DNA of 64,000 nt from Streptomyces griseoluteus. GTDB lineage: Bacteria; Actinomycetota; Actinomycetes; Streptomycetales; Streptomycetaceae. How positions within the stretch are numbered: the first letter of the stretch is position 1; the number at the start of each line of letters is the position of its first letter. The notes under the pieces are model-generated. The model was given only the letters and a program-made list of their open reading frames with translations, was not told where the DNA came from and made no database searches. Both the position numbers and the translations under genes were made by a program. Shown here in pieces: positions 25,973 through 34,157 of the stretch. The stretch covers positions 9,570-73,569 of the forward strand of contig JOBE01000039.1 of assembly GCA_000717735.1 (NCBI GenBank), in the 5' to 3' direction.

Positions 25973-27349
25973 TCAGGTCGCGGGGCCGAGGTCTCCGTCG
26001 AGGAGCGTACGGACGATCAGGGGCCGGTTCCAGAGAGCCAGGATCTCGTTGGCGATCGCCACGACGGGCAGATGGTCCTGGTCCCGTGCTGTGACCGCCG
26101 CGGCCTTCAGGGTCCGCGGGACGGCTCCGGCGTCGAGGAGGGCGCGCCATTCCTCCGTACCGAGTTCCAGGAACTCCAGGCCGGTCAGCCCGGCGACCTC
26201 CAGGGGGTCGGCCAGTGCGCCGGGGGAGGCGGTGAGGGTACGCAGACGAGGCAGGCCGGAGACGGGCGCGAGGCTGAACGGGGCGCCGTCCCCGGCCGCC
26301 TCGACGGCCAGGACTTCCAGGGCGGGATGAGCGGCGGCCCGTACGGTCTCCGGGCGTCCGGCGCCCCCGGCGCCGACCCTGGCCACGGCCGGAAGTCTGT
26401 CTCCGCGGCGGTCAGGGTGGTCGCGGCGTTCCTCCCGGAGTCGGCCCAGCACGAAATCGGTGAGGGAATCGGCCACGAGCGCGGCACCGAAGTTCTGCTC
26501 GTGATCGATCAGGATGACCTGCCCGAGACACCCGGCAGGACCGGGAGTCAGGTCGACCGCGAAGTCGTCTCCGCCGTTGCCCCCGAAGCGGATCCAGCCC
26601 GGTGAACCGGCCAGGCCCTGCACCGCGGCGTCGGGCGCGGTGCCGCCCGCGTGCGTGGCGGCGGTGCCCCAGCCGGGGTGACGGGCCGCCGCGTCGACTC
26701 CCTCCAGGTCGTCCAGGCCGGACAGCTCGCAGCCGACCGCCTCGCCGGCGCGGACCGCCGCCTCGAAGTCGCCGACCCAGTCCACCCGGGTCACCCGGTA
26801 GAGCGCCTTGAGTTCGTCGGGCAGGGTGACACCGAGGCGCGCTTCGGTGGCGGCGATCTCCGCCTCCGTCGCACCGACGGCGCCGGGCAGCCGTGCGCGG
26901 AGCGTCCGCTCCAGCGACTCCGGATCCGCCGAAGGCGCCGGCATCGCCCCGGGTACCGGCTCGGGACGGCGCAGCCAGGGCTCGGCGAGGGAACCTTGGG
27001 CCAGGACGAGCACCCCCAGGTCAGGACCGCCGACGGCCGGCTCCACGACCGGGCTCGGCCAGACCAGGCCGAGCGTGGTCCTTCCGTCCGGCCGGACCTC
27101 GGCGCTGAACGAGACCTCCTGGACCCCACCGCGCGCGAGCGCCTTCTGTATGCCCTCCACCGCGATCCGCGCCGCCGACGACATAGCCCCCCGGTGGGCC
27201 AGGCTCCACCCGTGCGGACCGACACGTCCCGCGACACGCACCGTCCGGGCGGCACGCCTGTCCGAGTCGTCGCCCAGCATGAGCCGAAGCACGGGTTCCC
27301 AGGCCGCGAAAGCACCCACGGAGGACGGGGGGGGTCTCTGATCAACCAT
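25973..27349 (-). CDS. SMI1/KNR4-family protein
   Basis: The 458-residue protein has a central SMI1/KNR4 (SUKH) domain at about 165-315, including LGVTLPDELKALYRVTR and GGNGGDDFAVDL. The C-terminal part (about 340-458) contains short leucine-rich-like segments such as LTGLEFLELG. In bacteria SUKH domains are frequent in immunity proteins against nuclease-type toxins, but single-copy housekeeping members also occur. No toxin gene is next to it. TACGGT lies six bases before the ATG at 27349, supporting that start over the open frame to 27553. It converges on the siderophore synthetase gene. Confidence 0.75.
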   Translation of the reverse strand: MVDQRPPPSSVGAFAAWEPVLRLMLGDDSDRRAARTVRVAGRVGPHGWSLAHRGAMSSAARIAVEGIQKALARGGVQEVSFSAEVRPDGRTTLGLVWPSPVVEPAVGGPDLGVLVLAQGSLAEPWLRRPEPVPGAMPAPSADPESLERTLRARLPGAVGATEAEIAATEARLGVTLPDELKALYRVTRVDWVGDFEAAVRAGEAVGCELSGLDDLEGVDAAARHPGWGTAATHAGGTAPDAAVQGLAGSPGWIRFGGNGGDDFAVDLTPGPAGCLGQVILIDHEQNFGAALVADSLTDFVLGRLREERRDHPDRRGDRLPAVARVGAGGAGRPETVRAAAHPALEVLAVEAAGDGAPFSLAPVSGLPRLRTLTASPGALADPLEVAGLTGLEFLELGTEEWRALLDAGAVPRTLKAAAVTARDQDHLPVVAIANEILALWNRPLIVRTLLDGDLGPAT

Positions 27350-27355
27350 GCGCAG

Positions 27356-27361
27356 ACCGTA
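27356..27361 (-). promoter_or_regulatory. putative -10 box of the SMI1/KNR4 gene
   Basis: Minus-strand TACGGT, six bases, then the ATG at 27349. No ribosome binding site is evident, consistent with a leaderless transcript. Confidence 0.4.
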
Positions 27362-27451
27362 CGTGGAGCCGGTGACAACGCAGGCTCCGTGGCCGGGCAC
27401 GGCACCCGCGGCACCCGGCCGCCACGCCCTTCCGGCACCGGCGCGGCTCGC

Positions 27452-27481
27452 TTGACACTGAAATCGAACATCCATTCTTAT
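27452..27481 (+). promoter_or_regulatory. recA promoter (-35 TTGACA, -10 TCTTAT)
   Basis: TTGACA at 27452-27457 and TCTTAT at 27476-27481 are separated by 18 bases. This is a near-consensus vegetative promoter, similar as I recall to the mapped Streptomyces lividans recA promoter. The transcript leader would be about 130 bases. Confidence 0.8.
27466..27477. promoter_or_regulatory. LexA/SOS box in the recA promoter
   Basis: GAACATCCATTC matches the actinobacterial GAAC-N4-GTTC type LexA site with one change in the second half. It lies between the -35 and -10 boxes and overlaps the first two bases of the -10 box, so LexA binding would block polymerase. Confidence 0.75.
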
Positions 27482-27618
27482 GGAAGCCCGGCCCTTGGAA
27501 TCGCGGGCTTGTCGGCGAGTTGTCCACAGGCCGGAGGGGACGTCGGGGCCCATTGTCAGTGGCAGGGGTTAGCGTCTTTCACATGAAGCGATCGACTCAA
27601 GCAAACCGGGTGGAACCC

Positions 27619-28755
27619 ATGGCAGGAACCGACCGCGAGAAGGCGCTCGACGCCGCGCTCGCACAGATTGAACGCCAATTCGGCAAGGGCGCCGTGATGC
27701 GCATGGGTGACCGTGTCCAGGAGCCGATCGAGGTGATCTCCACCGGATCGACCGCCCTCGACATCGCGCTCGGTGTCGGCGGCCTGCCGCGCGGCCGTGT
27801 CGTGGAGGTCTACGGACCGGAGTCCTCCGGTAAGACGACCCTGACCCTGCACGCCGTCGCCAACGCCCAGAAGGCCGGCGGCCAGGTCGCGTTCGTGGAC
27901 GCCGAGCACGCCCTCGACCCCGAGTACGCCAAGAAGCTCGGCGTCGACATCGACAACCTCATCCTGTCCCAGCCGGACAACGGCGAGCAGGCCCTCGAGA
28001 TCGTCGACATGCTGGTCCGCTCCGGCGCCCTCGACCTGATCGTCATCGACTCCGTCGCCGCGCTCGTCCCGCGCGCGGAGATCGAGGGTGAGATGGGCGA
28101 CTCGCACGTGGGTCTCCAGGCCCGGCTGATGAGCCAGGCGCTCCGGAAGATCACCAGCGCGCTCAACCAGTCCAAGACCACCGCGATCTTCATCAACCAG
28201 CTCCGCGAGAAGATCGGCGTGATGTTCGGCTCGCCGGAGACCACGACCGGTGGCCGCGCCCTGAAGTTCTACGCCTCGGTGCGCCTCGACATCCGTCGTA
28301 TCGAGACCCTCAAGGACGGCACGGACGCGGTCGGCAACCGCACCCGCGTCAAGGTCGTCAAGAACAAGGTCGCGCCCCCCTTCAAGCAGGCCGAGTTCGA
28401 CATCCTCTACGGCCAGGGCATCAGCCGCGAGGGCGGCCTGATCGACATGGGCGTGGAGCACGGCTTCGTGCGCAAGGCCGGCGCCTGGTACACGTACGAG
28501 GGCGACCAGCTCGGCCAGGGCAAGGAGAACGCCCGCAACTTCCTGAAGGACAACCCCGACCTCGCCGACGAGATCGAGAAGAAGATCAAGGAGAAGCTGG
28601 GCGTCGGCGTCCGGCCCGAGGCCGCGAAGGCCGAACCGGCGACGGACGCGGCGGTCGCCGCGGACGCGGCCGGCGCGGACGACGCGGCCAAGAGCGTTCC
28701 GGCACCCGCGAGCAAGACCGCGAAGGCGACCAAGGCCACCGCGGTCAAGAGCTGA
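27619..28755 (+). CDS. recA: Recombinase RecA
   Basis: The 378-residue recombinase forms the nucleoprotein filament for strand exchange and stimulates LexA self-cleavage. Walker [10 protein letters not shown] is near 65-73, [20 protein letters not shown] contains Walker B and loop L1, and [13 protein letters not shown] leads to L2. The C-terminal tail after about 335 is an Ala/Asp then Ala/Lys-rich extension typical of Streptomyces. The ATG at 27619 gives the conserved [14 protein letters not shown] start; the open frame extends upstream only through the leader. recX begins four bases after the stop. Confidence 0.98.
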   Translation: MAGTDREKALDAALAQIERQFGKGAVMRMGDRVQEPIEVISTGSTALDIALGVGGLPRGRVVEVYGPESSGKTTLTLHAVANAQKAGGQVAFVDAEHALDPEYAKKLGVDIDNLILSQPDNGEQALEIVDMLVRSGALDLIVIDSVAALVPRAEIEGEMGDSHVGLQARLMSQALRKITSALNQSKTTAIFINQLREKIGVMFGSPETTTGGRALKFYASVRLDIRRIETLKDGTDAVGNRTRVKVVKNKVAPPFKQAEFDILYGQGISREGGLIDMGVEHGFVRKAGAWYTYEGDQLGQGKENARNFLKDNPDLADEIEKKIKEKLGVGVRPEAAKAEPATDAAVAADAAGADDAAKSVPAPASKTAKATKATAVKS

Positions 28756-28759
28756 ACCG

Positions 28760-29326
28760 GTGACCGGTCGCACCGAATGGCCGGGTGACAGCCCCGACTC
28801 GTCGAGGGCCGAGAAGGAGCTGTCACCCCAGGACCCGGCGGAGCGGGCGCGGGCGATCTGTCTGCGCCTGCTCACCGGGACCCCCCGCACGCGCAAGCAG
28901 CTCGCCGACGCGCTGCGCAAGCGGGAGATCCCCGACGAGGTGGCGGAGGAGGTCCTCTCCCGCTTCGAGGACGTCGGGCTCATCGACGACGCCGCCTTCG
29001 CCGGGGCCTGGGTGGAGTCCCGCCACCACGGCCGGGGCCTCGCCCGCCGGGCGCTCGCCCGCGAGCTGCGGACGAAGGGCGTCGAGCCGACCCTCATTCA
29101 GGAGGCGGTGGAGCAGCTCGACTCCGAGCAGGAGGAGGCCACGGCGCGTGAACTCGTGGCCCGCAAGCTGCGCGCCACCCGCGGACTCGACCGTGACCGG
29201 CGTCTGCGCCGGCTCGCCGGGATGCTCGCCCGCAAGGGATATCCCGAGGGCATGGCGCTCCGCGTCGTCCGCCAAGCCCTTGAGGCCGAGGGCGAGGACA
29301 CGGACGGGCTCGACGAGTCCTTCTGA
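28760..29326 (+). CDS. recX: Regulatory protein RecX
   Basis: The 188-residue protein is made of three-helix RecX repeats (about 35-180) and caps or dismantles RecA filaments to limit recombinase activity. Motifs include LLTGTPRTRKQLADALRKR and LIDDAAFAGAWVESR. The GTG at 28760 follows the recA stop by four bases and lacks its own promoter, so expression depends on recA read-through and coupling. The acidic N-terminus (1-30) is not conserved. It falls within the usual size range. Confidence 0.93.
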   Translation: MTGRTEWPGDSPDSSRAEKELSPQDPAERARAICLRLLTGTPRTRKQLADALRKREIPDEVAEEVLSRFEDVGLIDDAAFAGAWVESRHHGRGLARRALARELRTKGVEPTLIQEAVEQLDSEQEEATARELVARKLRATRGLDRDRRLRRLAGMLARKGYPEGMALRVVRQALEAEGEDTDGLDESF

Positions 29327-29418
29327 TCCCCGGGGGGAGACCAGAAGGACCTGTCGAGCCGGACCGTGTAGGGCCGAGCCGAGCACGGCCGGGCGGCCGG
29401 GCCGCGTCCGTCAGGCGC

Positions 29419-29452
29419 CGTCTCTCAGCCGCCCGCGTCTCTCAGCCGCTCG
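29419..29452. repeat. 17-base tandem duplication across the rhodanese stop codon
   Basis: Units at 29419-29435 and 29436-29452 (core CGTCTCTCAGCCGC) differ at one base. On the minus strand each unit contains TGA, and the second unit carries the real stop at 29442-29444. The duplication thus sits over the 3' end of the rhodanese gene. Confidence 0.65.
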
Positions 29453-29861
29453 TGACCGGTGGCAGGACCGGGAGGCCCTCGGCCTTCCATGCCTGGAAGC
29501 CGCCGATCAGGTCGGTCGCCCGGTGGAGACCCAGGCGGCGCAGGGACTCGACCGCGAGGGAGGAGGCGTAACCCTCGTTGCAGAGGACCACCACCCGCAG
29601 GTCGTGGCTGTTCGCCTCGGGCGCGCGGTGGCTGCCCCGGGGGTCGAGCCGCCATTCCAGTTCGTTGCGCTCCACCACCAGCGCGCCCGGGATCAGCCCG
29701 TCCCGATCGCGCAGGGCCGCGTAGCGCGTGTCCACCAGAAGCGCGTCACCCGCCTCGTACGCCTCGTGGGCGGCCCGGGGCGTGATCCGGTCCAGGCCCG
29801 ACCTGACCCGCTCCAGGAGTTCGTCGATGCCGACCCGTTCCTCCTCGTGTGCGTCGCTCAC
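29442..29861 (-). CDS. single-domain rhodanese (sulfurtransferase)
   Basis: The 139-residue protein is one rhodanese domain with the persulfide-forming cysteine in VVVLCNEGYASS, near residue 93, and the DTRYAALRDRDGLIPGA loop. It would carry sulfane sulfur or detoxify cyanide or sulfide. Its ATG overlaps the stop of the cysteine dioxygenase gene as ATGA, so the two are co-translated. The pairing suggests oxidation of cysteine-derived sulfur: the dioxygenase makes cysteine sulfinate and the rhodanese handles persulfide. Confidence 0.88.
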   Translation of the reverse strand: MSDAHEEERVGIDELLERVRSGLDRITPRAAHEAYEAGDALLVDTRYAALRDRDGLIPGALVVERNELEWRLDPRGSHRAPEANSHDLRVVVLCNEGYASSLAVESLRRLGLHRATDLIGGFQAWKAEGLPVLPPVTSG

Positions 29862-30409
29862 TGCCAGTCCTCCGGGCGCTCGACCTGCTCAAGACGGAGT
29901 ACCGCGCCCGTCCGGCTGAACCGCCGGATCAGCGGAAGCGGCGGATGGTACGCGTGCACCGACACCGCATGGGTGTCCGGGGCCTCGTTGAGCACCTCGT
30001 GCACGTGGTGGGTGCCGAAGGCGCGGCTCCCGCCCTCCCCGAGGCGCCGGGAGCGGTCGAGGCCGTCGGCCAGTTCCAGGGTCTTCCAGCCGCTCGCCGG
30101 CAGCCGGACCGCGAGCGCGTTCTCGGTCAGCGTGCCGCGCGCGGTGGCGAAGGCGCCCAGCGACTCGGCGTGGTCGTGCCAGCCGGTGCCGGTGCCGGGA
30201 GGCCAGCCGATGAGCCAGGCCTCGCTGCCGCCGGGGCCTTCGAGCCGCACCCAGGTGCGGCCCTCGGGGTCGAGCGGCAGGGAGTCGACCAGTTCACGAT
30301 CCGCCGCCGTGCGTCGGACGAAGGCGAGGAGATCGGCCGCCGTCGGGGCGCCGGAGGGAGCGGCAGGGGAGTGGGGTTTCGCGGTGGGTGCAGGGGTGGG
30401 TTGAGACAC
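29858..30409 (-). CDS. cysteine dioxygenase (cupin)
   Basis: The 183-residue non-haem iron enzyme oxidises cysteine to cysteine sulfinic acid. The iron-binding cupin motifs are WHDHAESLGAF near residue 79 and THHVHEVLN further on, giving the three-histidine site of CDO enzymes. The Pro/Ala/Ser-rich N-terminus (1-25) is not conserved. The GTG at 30409 has AGGACGG about nine bases upstream, and the open frame beyond it overlaps the leader region. A cysteine-rich leader peptide lies 73 bases upstream, suggesting cysteine-responsive control. Confidence 0.88.
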   Translation of the reverse strand: MSQPTPAPTAKPHSPAAPSGAPTAADLLAFVRRTAADRELVDSLPLDPEGRTWVRLEGPGGSEAWLIGWPPGTGTGWHDHAESLGAFATARGTLTENALAVRLPASGWKTLELADGLDRSRRLGEGGSRAFGTHHVHEVLNEAPDTHAVSVHAYHPPLPLIRRFSRTGAVLRLEQVERPEDWQ

Positions 30410-30482
30410 GGATGACCGTCCTGGTTCGCTGAGAGCGCGCGGCGGCAGCACCAGTGGTGGCGCGCGCGGGGCAAGGGCGAGA

Positions 30483-30569
30483 TCAGCAGGACGGGCGACA
30501 CACGCAGCCCGCATAGCGGACGAGGTCCATATGGACCCTCCGCCACAGGCGCACATCGGTGTCGGTCAC
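30483..30569 (-). CDS. cysteine-rich leader peptide (28 codons) of the CDO-rhodanese operon
   Basis: A GTG at 30569, with GGAG immediately before it, opens a 28-codon frame whose peptide contains HMDLVRYAGCVCRPSC and then stops. Three of the last seven codons are cysteine. It resembles the short Streptomyces leader peptides with an R-x-H-x-D-L-x-R core that precede sulfur and amino-acid genes. Ribosome stalling at the Cys codons when cysteinyl-tRNA is scarce could control the downstream cysteine dioxygenase. The GGAG is unusually close to the GTG, so the exact start is uncertain. Confidence 0.7.
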   Translation of the reverse strand: MTDTDVRLWRRVHMDLVRYAGCVCRPSC

Positions 30570-30601
30570 GCTCCGGAGTACACCATGAGCGCCCGGGGGA
30601 A

Positions 30602-32290
30602 TCAACGCATGTCCGCCGTGCGGTCGCTGTCGGCGGACACCCCTGCCGCCACCTCTTCCTCCGTCTTCGCCTCCGCCCCGTCCGTCTCCGCGCCGCCGCG
30701 GGCCGCGTCCGCCGCAGCGTACAGCGACTCGGGGTGGACCCCGGAGAACGCGGCGACGAGGTGCCCGTCGGGCCGTACCAGCAGGACGGCGTGGGCCGGC
30801 GCGCCCGGGTACGCCTCGGTCACCAGGACCTCCGCCTTCGCCGGGAGGGCGCGCACCGCCTCGTCCAGCCGGGGCATGACCCCCGCACCCTGCCAGTGGC
30901 GCCGGTCCCACACCCCCGTACCGGGAGCGACTAGCACGACCAGGAGGCGGCCCTGGCCGAGCCGGTCCCTGAGCCGTACGGTCGTGCCGTCGGGGGCGGT
31001 CACGCGGACGTCCTCGACGGGGGCGCCCTCCGGGGTGCCCACGGGCGTCCGTCCCTCGGTGTACGGGGGTGCGAGGGGGGAGTGCGGGTACGCGGGGGGC
31101 GCGCCGAGCGGGCCGCGCCCCACATGGCCGTCGGACAGCAGGGCGTCGTGGCCGCGAGTGCCCCCGGGGAGGTAGGTCCGCAGGCCTCCGCCGCCGCGCA
31201 GGGCGGGAAGCGACTGGTCCGCCGCGCGCAGCCGGTGGGCGACGGCTGAACGCCGCTCGCTCTGGTAGCTGTCGAGCAGTCGCTCCGAGGCGCCGTGGTG
31301 CCAGGTGTGGGCGAGCTTCCAGGCGAGGTTGTCCACGTCCCTGAACCCCTCGTCGAGGCCCTGGGTGCCGACCGCGCCGAGCAGGTGCGCCGCGTCCCCG
31401 GCGAGGAGGACCCGGTCGACCCGCCAGCGGCGGGCGAGCCGCTGGTGCAGGGTGTGCACGCCGGTGTCGATGAGTTCGTACGGGGGTGTCACCCCGTCGC
31501 ACCAGCCGGCCAGGGTCTCGCGGATCCGGGCGACCAGCGCGTCCGGGGTGACGAGGTCGCCCCGGGGCGGCAGCAGCCAGTCGATCCGCCACACCCCGTC
31601 GGGCAGCGGGCGGGCGGTGATCTCGTCGGGGGCGCCCCGCCAGGGGGGCTGACGGTGCAGCAGGGCCTCGCCGGGCCAGGGGAGTTCGGTGCGGAGCGCG
31701 GCGACCGCGTGCCGCTCGACCGCCGTACGGCCGGGGAAGCGGATCCCGAGGAGCTTGCGCACGGTCGAGCGGGATCCGTCGCAGCCGACGAGGTGGCTGC
31801 CGCGCCACCAGGTGCCGCCGGGGCCCCGGGTGTGGGCGACCACCCCGTCCTTGTCCTGCTCGATGGTGTCGAGCCGGGACTCGGTGACGAGCCGGACGAG
31901 CTTCTGGTGGGCGATGGCGTCGCGGAGTCCGCGTGCGAGGGCGTGCTGGGGGATGTGCAGCGGCGCGGCGGGGGTCGCGGGCGCGCCGGGGTCCTCGGAC
32001 CATTCCTCCGTGCCGCCGAGGCCGAGGTCGAGTTCGTGGTGGCGCACCAGCTGGCGGCGGCGCATACCGCGCCAGCCGACCCAGCGGAGGCCCTCGTCAC
32101 GGAGGGTGGTGCAGCCCAGCCGCTCCACCATGGCGGCCGTGTCGGCGCGCAGGACGACGCTCCGGGCGGGGCGCGGCTCCTCCTTGCCCGAGCCCTCGTC
32201 GAGGACGACGCTGGGCACACCCTGCGCGGCGAGCGCGAGGGAGAGCGCGAGGCCGACCGGCCCCGCGCCCACGATGATCACCGGGTCCAC
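30602..32290 (-). CDS. FAD-dependent aromatic-type monooxygenase (PHBH fold)
   Basis: The 562-residue flavoprotein has the FAD-binding GxGxxG in VIIVGAGPVGLALS at the N-terminus. The DG motif GCDGSRSTVRKLLG and the GD motif VLLAGDAAHLLGAVGTQGL, which contacts FAD ribose, follow. After residue about 380 comes a thioredoxin-like C-terminal domain found in phenol hydroxylase and MhpA-type enzymes. It should hydroxylate an aromatic or polyketide substrate with NAD(P)H, but the substrate is unknown. The GTG at 32290 has AGGAG seven bases upstream. It is monocistronic between the glu operon and the leader peptide. Confidence 0.87.
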   Translation of the reverse strand: MDPVIIVGAGPVGLALSLALAAQGVPSVVLDEGSGKEEPRPARSVVLRADTAAMVERLGCTTLRDEGLRWVGWRGMRRRQLVRHHELDLGLGGTEEWSEDPGAPATPAAPLHIPQHALARGLRDAIAHQKLVRLVTESRLDTIEQDKDGVVAHTRGPGGTWWRGSHLVGCDGSRSTVRKLLGIRFPGRTAVERHAVAALRTELPWPGEALLHRQPPWRGAPDEITARPLPDGVWRIDWLLPPRGDLVTPDALVARIRETLAGWCDGVTPPYELIDTGVHTLHQRLARRWRVDRVLLAGDAAHLLGAVGTQGLDEGFRDVDNLAWKLAHTWHHGASERLLDSYQSERRSAVAHRLRAADQSLPALRGGGGLRTYLPGGTRGHDALLSDGHVGRGPLGAPPAYPHSPLAPPYTEGRTPVGTPEGAPVEDVRVTAPDGTTVRLRDRLGQGRLLVVLVAPGTGVWDRRHWQGAGVMPRLDEAVRALPAKAEVLVTEAYPGAPAHAVLLVRPDGHLVAAFSGVHPESLYAAADAARGGAETDGAEAKTEEEVAAGVSADSDRTADMR

Positions 32291-32405
32291 GGCGCGGCTC
32301 CTGAAGGCCGGACGGTCATGGGGGCAGCACAGCTGAGTGTGGCACGAGCCCGGTGCTTGATCACAGACCGTATGCAACCCACTGAGGGTGCTTGCGTCAA
32401 GCGAC

Positions 32406-32457
32406 GGGGTGGGCGCGGTGCGGCCGACCTGAAGTCGGTTCCGCTCCGGCCCACCCC
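32406..32457 (-). terminator. hairpin downstream of gluD
   Basis: GGGGTGGGC at 32406-32414 pairs with GCCCACCCC at 32449-32457, enclosing a smaller stem (CCGAC/GTCGG). It starts 26 bases after the gluD stop. There is no U-run, so it may be an imperfect terminator or mRNA-stabilising end. Confidence 0.55.
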
Positions 32458-32482
32458 TGTTGTCCCACGGCCCCCGTCGGGG

Positions 32483-33373
32483 TCAGGCGTCGCTGACGGC
32501 CTTCTTGACCGCGTCGGCGGCTCCGGCCTGGGCCGGAATGACCACCGCGGCGGTCTTCTTGCCCTGCCGCAGGCGCTTCTCCAGGCGTCCGGCGAGGGCG
32601 GTGAGGATCGCGTTGATGACGATGAAGATCAACGCGATGACCGTGAAGGTGGCGATCGTGTTGGCGCCGTAGTTGGCCGTGATCTGCCGGTTCTGGCTGA
32701 GCAGCTCCTCGAAGCCGAGCAGGGCGCCGCCGAGCGCGGTGTCCTTGACGATCACGACGAGCTGGCTGACGAGGGCGGGGAGCATGACGGTGACGGCCTG
32801 CGGCAGCAGGACGTACAGCATGGTCTGGCCCTTGCGCATGCCGAGTGCCTCGGAGGCGTCGCCCTGGCCCCGGGGCAGCGAGAGCACGCCGGCCCGGACG
32901 ACCTCGGCGATCACGGAGGCGTTGTAGAGCACCAGGCCGGTGACGACCGCGTACAGGGGGCGGAAGTCGGAGCTGACCGTCGTGAACTCGCGGTACAGGG
33001 CGGCCGCGAACATCATCAGGAGCAGTACCGGGATGGCGCGGAAGAACTCGACGACCGCGCCGACGGGCACCCGTACCCAGCGGTGGTCGGACAGCCGGCC
33101 GATGCCGAGGAGAGCGCCGAGCGGCAGCGCGATCAGGATGGAGAGCGCGGCGGCCTTCAGGGTCTCCGTCAGGCCGGGCAGCAGGTACGTCGTCCAGACC
33201 TGGGAGTCGGTGACGAACGGCGTCCACTTGTCGGCGGCGAGCTGGTTCTTGTCGGCCAGGGCGGACAGGACCCACCAGGCCGCCACGGCCATGACCGCGA
33301 GGAAGACGATCGTGTAGAGGACGTTCCGCCGCTTGGCGCGGGGCCCGGGGGTGTCGTACAGGACGGAGGTCAT
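32483..33373 (-). CDS. gluD: Glutamate-type ABC transporter permease GluD
   Basis: The 296-residue inner-membrane permease has about five helices and the polar amino acid permease signature with an EAA loop (SEALGMRKGQTMLYVLLPQA). The N-terminal loop with LAADKWTPFVTDSQVW is longer than in GluC. It pairs with GluC to form the channel of a glutamate/aspartate importer, as in Corynebacterium gluABCD. The ATG overlaps the gluC stop as ATGA. A hairpin closes the operon downstream. Confidence 0.9.
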   Translation of the reverse strand: MTSVLYDTPGPRAKRRNVLYTIVFLAVMAVAAWWVLSALADKNQLAADKWTPFVTDSQVWTTYLLPGLTETLKAAALSILIALPLGALLGIGRLSDHRWVRVPVGAVVEFFRAIPVLLLMMFAAALYREFTTVSSDFRPLYAVVTGLVLYNASVIAEVVRAGVLSLPRGQGDASEALGMRKGQTMLYVLLPQAVTVMLPALVSQLVVIVKDTALGGALLGFEELLSQNRQITANYGANTIATFTVIALIFIVINAILTALAGRLEKRLRQGKKTAAVVIPAQAGAADAVKKAVSDA

Positions 33374-34044
33374 CGCTTCACCGCCAGTCGCTTGGCCGCC
33401 CAGCCCAGGATCAGGCCGGTGGGGAGGGTGAGGACCATGAAGCCGAAGGCGAAGACGGCGAAGACGGCGAAGAGCGCGTCCGCCTCGTTCTCGATCATCT
33501 CCTTCATCAGGAACGCCGCCTCGGCGGCGCTGATCGCCGCTGCCACGGTGGTGTTCTTGGTGAGGGCGATCAGGACGTTGGCCAACGGGGTCACGACCGC
33601 GCGGAACGCCTGCGGGAGCACGATCAGCGTGAGGACCTGCGTGAAGCTCAGCCCCAGGGCGCGGGCCGCCTCCGCCTGGCCGGGCGGCACGGTGTTGATG
33701 CCGGAGCGCAGCGCCTCGCAGACGAAGGTGCCGGTGTACGCGGTGAGTCCGAGGACCGCCAGCCGGAAGCCGATGTCCTTGAAGTCGGAGCCGCCGAGTG
33801 TGACCCCGAGCGTCTGGTCGAGGCCCAGCGAACAGGCCACGATGACCACGGTCAGCGGAGTGTTCCGGACGATGTTCACGTACGCGGTGCCGAAGGCGCG
33901 CATCAGCGGGACCGGGCTGACCCGCATCGCGACCAGGGCGGTGCCCCAGATCAGCGAGCCGATCGCCGAGTAGAGGGCGAGCTTCGCCGTCACCCAGAAG
34001 GCGCCGAGCAGGTCGTACTGCCCGGAATCAAGAAAGTCGAACAC
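33370..34044 (-). CDS. gluC: Glutamate-type ABC transporter permease GluC
   Basis: The 224-residue permease has about five membrane helices and the EAA motif EAARALGLSFTQVLTLIVLPQA. The GTG at 34044, followed by FDFLDSGQYDLL, is chosen because GGGGAGAG lies upstream and the family's start is near it; the frame is open back to 34140 through hairpin DNA. It is separated from the binding-protein gene by two strong hairpins, which should lower its expression relative to GluB. It is translationally coupled to gluD. Confidence 0.9.
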   Translation of the reverse strand: MFDFLDSGQYDLLGAFWVTAKLALYSAIGSLIWGTALVAMRVSPVPLMRAFGTAYVNIVRNTPLTVVIVACSLGLDQTLGVTLGGSDFKDIGFRLAVLGLTAYTGTFVCEALRSGINTVPPGQAEAARALGLSFTQVLTLIVLPQAFRAVVTPLANVLIALTKNTTVAAAISAAEAAFLMKEMIENEADALFAVFAVFAFGFMVLTLPTGLILGWAAKRLAVKR

Positions 34045-34081
34045 GATGCCCGCGCTCTCCCCTGGTGGTCGGTCGGTGGGA

Positions 34082-34138
34082 CGGCCGCTGCGTGGGCAGC
34101 GGCCGGTGCGACGGCCGCCCCGCTCGGGGGCGGCCGTC
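34082..34138. repeat. two intercistronic hairpins between gluB and gluC
   Basis: CGGCCGCTGC (34082-34091) pairs with GCAGCGGCCG (34096-34105) around GTGG. GACGGCCGCCCC (34110-34121) pairs with GGGGCGGCCGTC (34127-34138). Back-to-back perfect stems after a binding-protein gene usually protect or partly terminate the mRNA, giving excess binding protein. Confidence 0.75.
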
Positions 34139-34157
34139 ACGGCCGGAGCGGGTCAGG

